Assembly (NCBI RefSeq): GCF_029852145.1
Contig: NC_079979.1
Span: 1,086,501-1,150,500 of the forward strand
Reading direction: 5' to 3'
DNA: 64,000 bases
Source of the DNA: Microplitis mediator
Lineage: Eukaryota > Arthropoda > Insecta > Hymenoptera > Braconidae
Shown: in pieces, positions 59,868 to 64,000 of the stretch
Position numbering within the stretch: position 1 is the stretch's first letter
Layout of the letters: each line of letters opens with the position of its first letter
Notes under the pieces: model-generated
Told to the model about the DNA's origin: nothing
Databases searched by the model: none
The model's input: only the letters and a program-made list of their open reading frames with translations
Made by a program: the position numbers and the translations under genes

Positions 59868-61797
59868 TTATTTTGGCAAACAAGTCCCCTCGTAGGCACC
59901 AAAAGAGCAGTAGAATCCTCCACAGCACTCACTGTCGCCAAAACACTGCAATTAAAATTCTTACATTAAAGAAAGGAATATCATCAGATTGACGTTTCTA
60001 AATTTCATGAGGAACAGGTTCGACGATGAATTATGGAAGCAGTTCCGATATTTATAGGAATAGTTCCTATAATAGTATGGAAACGGTTCCCACAATGCTA
60101 TTGGAATAGTTCCTATACCATTATTGCAATCATTCCCATAATATTATGGGAATGGTTCCCATGCCATTATGTGAATGAATCTCATACCATTACGGGAATG
60201 GTTCCCCTGCCATTATGGGAATGAATCCCATGCCATTATGGGAATGGTCCCCACAATGATATAGGAATAGTTCCCATATCATTATAGGAATGGTTTCCGT
60301 AATATTATAGAAACGGTTCCCGTGCCATTATGGGAATGAATTTCATGCCATTATGGGAAAATTTTCCATAACGACATAGAAATAGTTCCCATACCGTTAC
60401 GAAAATGGTTCCCATGCTATTATGGGAATGATTCCCCTGCCATTGTGGGAATGAATTCCATGCCATTATGGGAATGGTCCCCACAATGATATAGGAATAG
60501 TTCCCATATCATTATAGGAATGGTTTTAGTAATATTATAGGAACGGTTTCCGTGCAATTATCGGAACGGTTTCCATGCCATTATGGGAACGGATCCCATG
60601 CCACTATGAGAATGGTTACCATAACGATATAGAAATAGTTCCCATACCATTATGGGAATGGTTTCCATAATGATGTAGGAATAGTTCCCATGTCATTATA
60701 GAAACGGTTCCCATGCCATTATTGGAACGGTTTCCATGCCATTATGGGAACGAATCCCATGCCATTATGGGAATGGTTCCTATAATGATATAGGAATAGT
60801 TCCCATATCATTATAAGAATGGTTTCCGTAATATTATAGGAACGGTTCCCATGCAATTTTTGAAACGGTTCCCATGCCATTAAGGGAACGAATCCCATGC
60901 CATTAGGGGAATGGTTCCCAAAACGATATAGAAATAGTTCCCATACCATTATGGGAATGGTTTCCATAATGATGTAGGAATAGTTCCCATATCATTATAG
61001 GAACGGTTCCCATGCCATTATTGGAACGGTTTCCATGCCATTATGGGAGCGAATCTCATGCCATTATGGGAATGGTTCCTATAATGATATAGGAATAGTT
61101 CCCATATCACTATAGGAATGATTCCCATATTGATGTAGGCATAGTTCCCATATCATTATAGGAATGGTTTCCGTAATATTATAGGAACGGTTTCTATGCC
61201 ATTATGGGAACGAATCCCATGCCATTATGGAAACAAATCCCATGCCATTATGGGACCGGTTCCCATACCATCACGGGAATGGTTTCCGTAATGATATAGG
61301 AGTAGTTTTTATAATATGATGGGAATGGTTCCCATGTTAGCGAACGATCTATTCTCATATATTATGGGAACTATCCCTATAATAGCATGGGTATAATTAC
61401 TGTAATAGTATGGGTATAATTCCTATACCATTATGGAAACTATTACCATAATGCATAGCAAGAGTTCCCCTAATTTTCTGTCCGTGTAGCTTAATATACT
61501 TCACAAAGTGGAGAAATGGTTAAAAGTTAGCGAGATACCCGAAAAAAGCGAGCATTTATAAATCGCGAATTCGTCGCTTTCGTACTAGAGTAGGTTTGCA
61601 AAAATCTCCTTTAATTTTTTTTTCCGTTGGAATTGAAATTCTCAAATGTTCAGTTGCGACAATCTTTTATTATAACTCCATACGTAAAAAATCTTTAAAC
61701 TTACTGCATGATACCAACAAGTTTTGTCAATCTCTTGATTTACCACAAGCCCAATCGATAACGTAAATATTGATAACAGTAAAATAATATTTGACAT
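59868..61797 (-). CDS. Knottin-like secreted peptide gene L
   Basis: Exon 1 is 61705-61797 (31 codons, starting MSNIILL, ending NQEIDKTCWYHA). Exon 2 is 59868-59945 (25 codons plus stop, starting CFGDSECCGGFY, ending LPK rather than WPK). The phase-0 intron is 59946-61704 (GTAAGT to TTAATTGCAG). The spacing is C-X4-C-X5-CC-X4-C-X8-C. AATAAA at 59767-59762. The most diverged of the satellite-bearing copies in both exons. Its noncoding first exon uses a GC rather than GT donor, and its TATA is altered. Confidence 0.85.
60010..61490. repeat. 23-bp palindromic satellite, about 1.5 kb (gene L intron)
   Basis: Same units as D, E, G and H, but an independent order of variants. Minus-strand frame 60719-60967 reads the repeat and is not a protein gene. 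Confidence 0.9.
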
Positions 61798-62206
61798 TTT
61801 GATTTCCTTCGTTGACTTTTAAAACTAAAACATGAATTCAACTTTAATTAATAATTCCGTTGAAACTATTGCATTTACAAGAAACATCATGATGATTTTT
61901 TTATAGGGAATTTAGTTCTCTAAAATCTTTATTCTTGTCATTTTTTTCATATCTCTAATAGTTTATCCGTAATTTTGATTTAAAAATAAATAAATCGTTA
62001 AATCGGTTCGAATTCAATTTTTTCGATCGTGGTTATGGAAGTTATAAATTACAGGCAAACTATTATAGATACGCAAAAAAAGTACTGAAATGAATTTGTA
62101 GGGTATAAAATTTTCTAAAATACACTGACTCGATTTTTTTTCCATAAGATCAATAATTTCAAAGTTATGGATAATTGAAAATATAAAAGCTAAAATAATT
62201 TCTTGC

Positions 62207-62285
62207 CGATCGTTGATGTTTGTCAAGGTTTTGGTAACTTATGTCGACTATGCAATCAATAGGAGCAGCAAGCGAACTTTGAATA
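62207..62285 (-). promoter_or_regulatory. Gene L promoter and noncoding first exon, GC donor
   Basis: TATTCAAA at 62285-62278 (minus) in place of TATTTAAA. The exon ends CGATCG|GCAAG at 62207/62206, a GC donor where all other intact copies have GTAAG. GC-AG introns are a known minor class and the flanking match (G|GCAAG) is favourable, so splicing may persist. Confidence 0.65.
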
Positions 62286-62589
62286 CCTAACGATTACCCT
62301 CACCATCAAATTTAACAAATGTTTTACTTATAAACCAGTCGCTAATTGTCGCATAACGCGTCAGAGACGGGAAATAAAAGTTATCATCTTCAGAACGATT
62401 ATTTTGTAGGTAGAATTTTTATTAGATAAGTAAATTGCCTGAGCTGATTGGCTGTTTGTCGATATCGGTATCACGAGTTTTCAAGTACAAAGTGATTATA
62501 AGCGAAAACAAATTACCTAATAAAAAAAATATTATTTTTTTTTATACGCATTGAATTTTAATGTCGATCTATAGCGATCGATATCTCTA

Positions 62590-63050
62590 CTTTTCTTGCT
62601 TAAATTGAATGAATAGGGAGATGAAGAAATCGCTCAAAATATAAGCTTTAATTTGAGACTAATTTCAAGTCTCAATCTCTACAGGCTTTGAGATAATTAA
62701 TTTTTATGTTTAAAATCATGAAATGTTTAAAAAAAATCTGGGCGTCGATTGGCCCTGCGGGCCAGCCTCAGAACTTCCCGCTGTTTTCGAGCTCAAGGAA
62801 CTTGAAAACATTATTGCTCTTCAAGCTCGACAATACTATTACATGGAATCATTTTTTTATGAGCTTTTCAAGCTCTAACAAGTTACGTTTTATGCTAGAG
62901 TTTGAAAAGTTAAGAATCGAAATCATTAATGAAGAAGCGGCTTTTGATTTGTTATTCCCGATAAAGTTTTATGAAATAAATGTATTGAGGCAGAAATTAA
63001 TGTCAGTGATCAAAGTCAAGATTTAAATGAGTTTTGACTTTCCCTGTGGA
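62590..63050 (-). repeat. Family X long-form 3' part (copy of 42865-43425)
   Basis: CTGGGCGTCGATTGGCCCTG landmark at 62738-62757, GAGCTC/GAGCTTG words and the GAGGCAGAAATTAATGTCAG segment. The frame 62706-63026 is a repeat product. Confidence 0.7.
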
Positions 63051-63600
63051 AAAGGTCTTATAAAATCTCATAAAAAAAATTGGCTATGAGAAAACGATCA
63101 GTATTTGTCCACGAAAAATCTCAAAAATTCTGATACAATTATTTTCTCATAGATGGTGCATCAAAAAAATTTTTTTCTTAAATTTCTCATATAAATTATC
63201 AGAATCTATAAGAAACAGAAGCTGTAATATTGTTATTATAAGTATTTATAAGTTTTCGAAAAATGTAAAGTTTACAATTGAGTAGATTTTGGAAATGAAT
63301 AAGATTGTATGAGACGATTTCTGAAGTAATCATACAAGATTTGATACTGATTAATCAATGTGATTACAGTAATTTTCCGTATAGTAACGAAAAAATTTAT
63401 GAGATTGATTAAGGTTTATATGCTAAATTATTGAATTTTTTAGCATGAATTCAAAAAGTTTCTATTATGTATACTCAAGAATATTTGTATGAGTATTTAC
63501 GCGGAAAATCTTTAGCAATCTATTCACGAAAAATCTATGAAATTGAGTCCGTTTAATTATTCTTCAAAAATTACTCAAGTAAACATTAATATTAAATATT
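63051..63600. repeat. TCTCATAAAAA / TTTATGAGA word array
   Basis: Degenerate words ATCTCATAAAAA, TTATGAGAT and GAAAAATCT recur from about 63045 (start GTGGAAAAGGTC) to about 63545. No gene. Confidence 0.45.
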
Positions 63601-63719
63601 AAAGTCATGATGTATTATGGGATATACCATAGTACAACCCATCAGGTACTTGTTGGTCTGTCAAATGACAGAGGAGTACTCGAATAAAATCGTATTGAAA
63701 TTCGGAATATAAGACTTCT

Positions 63720-63960
63720 GAAATAAATGTCTTACCAGGGACACTACAAATCGTAGGCGCGATCTCGTGGCGAGCACCGAACTACTTCCGCTGCTGCTGC
63801 CTAGCACCGGTGACTTTCCCCTTCTCCATATCGATCTTTTCTCTCGAGAAATTTTTTCTCTTGGCTTAAGCAACTTTTGTTATTTTGGTCGGAGAATACA
63901 AAAAAACTTGCGTGAAAAGAATAGTACTTGTTCCGAGAAATTTTATTCTGTTTAACCAAA
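63720..63960 (-). other. Possible exon of an unrelated gene at window edge
   Basis: GC-richer, non-repetitive stretch. On the minus strand it ends at GTGTCCCTG|GTAAGAC (63735/63734), a strong donor. An open frame with a Ser-rich, Arg-rich segment (GSSSGSSSVLATRSR) covers 63735-63873; alternative ATGs exist and some would stop early. It may be a 5' exon of a host gene whose rest is further down the minus strand (possibly below cluster gene L) or chance. Confidence 0.25.
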
Positions 63961-64000
63961 AAAATGCAATATCGCTACAAAAAAATAATGTATCTTGCAC

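Overview
This is a gene-poor, AT-rich, repeat-dense stretch of animal nuclear DNA. GT-AG introns, TATA-type promoters, AATAAA signals, a non-LTR reverse-transcriptase fragment, a solo LTR, SINE-like tRNA and 5S derivatives and many terminal-inverted-repeat (TIR) elements all point to a eukaryote. The type of small secreted cysteine-knot gene and the repeat style suggest an insect, possibly a parasitoid wasp; the species is an inference I cannot confirm from sequence alone.

The real gene content is a cluster of very small spliced genes, almost invisible to single-frame ORF calling. Each has (i) a short noncoding 5' exon behind a TATTTAAA box, (ii) a 93-96 nt exon with a signal peptide and the first cysteine, (iii) a long phase-0 intron, and (iv) a 78-84 nt exon with the other cysteines (C-X5-CC-X4-C-X8/9-C), stop and AATAAA. 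The predicted products are 56-58 residue secreted peptides with an inhibitor-cystine-knot (knottin-like) framework. Eight copies look complete (called B, C, D, E, G, H, L on the minus strand, J on the plus strand). Copy A is cut by the window edge; F, I and K are broken. A ninth, divergent gene with the same architecture (M) lies at 58963-59215 on the plus strand.

Layout: 1-4.3 kb gene A and insertions in its first intron; 4.9-8.3 kb gene B; 10.1-14.6 kb gene C; 14.9-17.2 kb two insertions (a TA-flanked 799 bp element and a 1.42 kb fold-back); 18.1-21.3 kb gene D; 23.3-25.6 kb gene E; 26.8-34.0 kb broken gene F, filled with AT-rich arrays; 35.2-36.7 kb gene G; 38.6-41.0 kb gene H; 42.3 kb truncated copy I; 42.4-50.8 kb nested repeats without genes; 50.8-53.1 kb inverted gene J; 54.3 kb K promoter/exon remnant; 54.5-58.6 kb repeats; 59.0 kb gene M; 59.9-62.3 kb gene L; 62.6-64 kb repeats and a possible unrelated exon. 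D-E-F(exon 2) and G-H-I(exon 2) are two copies of one segmental duplication offset by about 15.44 kb.

The second theme is a set of elements with short C-rich TIRs (CCCGGGAAAAA, ACACGGAAAGAAA, CCCTAGTAGAAA, CACAGAAAAAA) whose interiors are arrays of one degenerate, self-complementary short word, different in each element. Duplicated gene copies supply empty sites, and several insertions show 2-bp target duplications. One such array, a roughly 23-bp palindromic word, sits in the coding intron of most cluster genes and varies from 0.2 to 2.2 kb.
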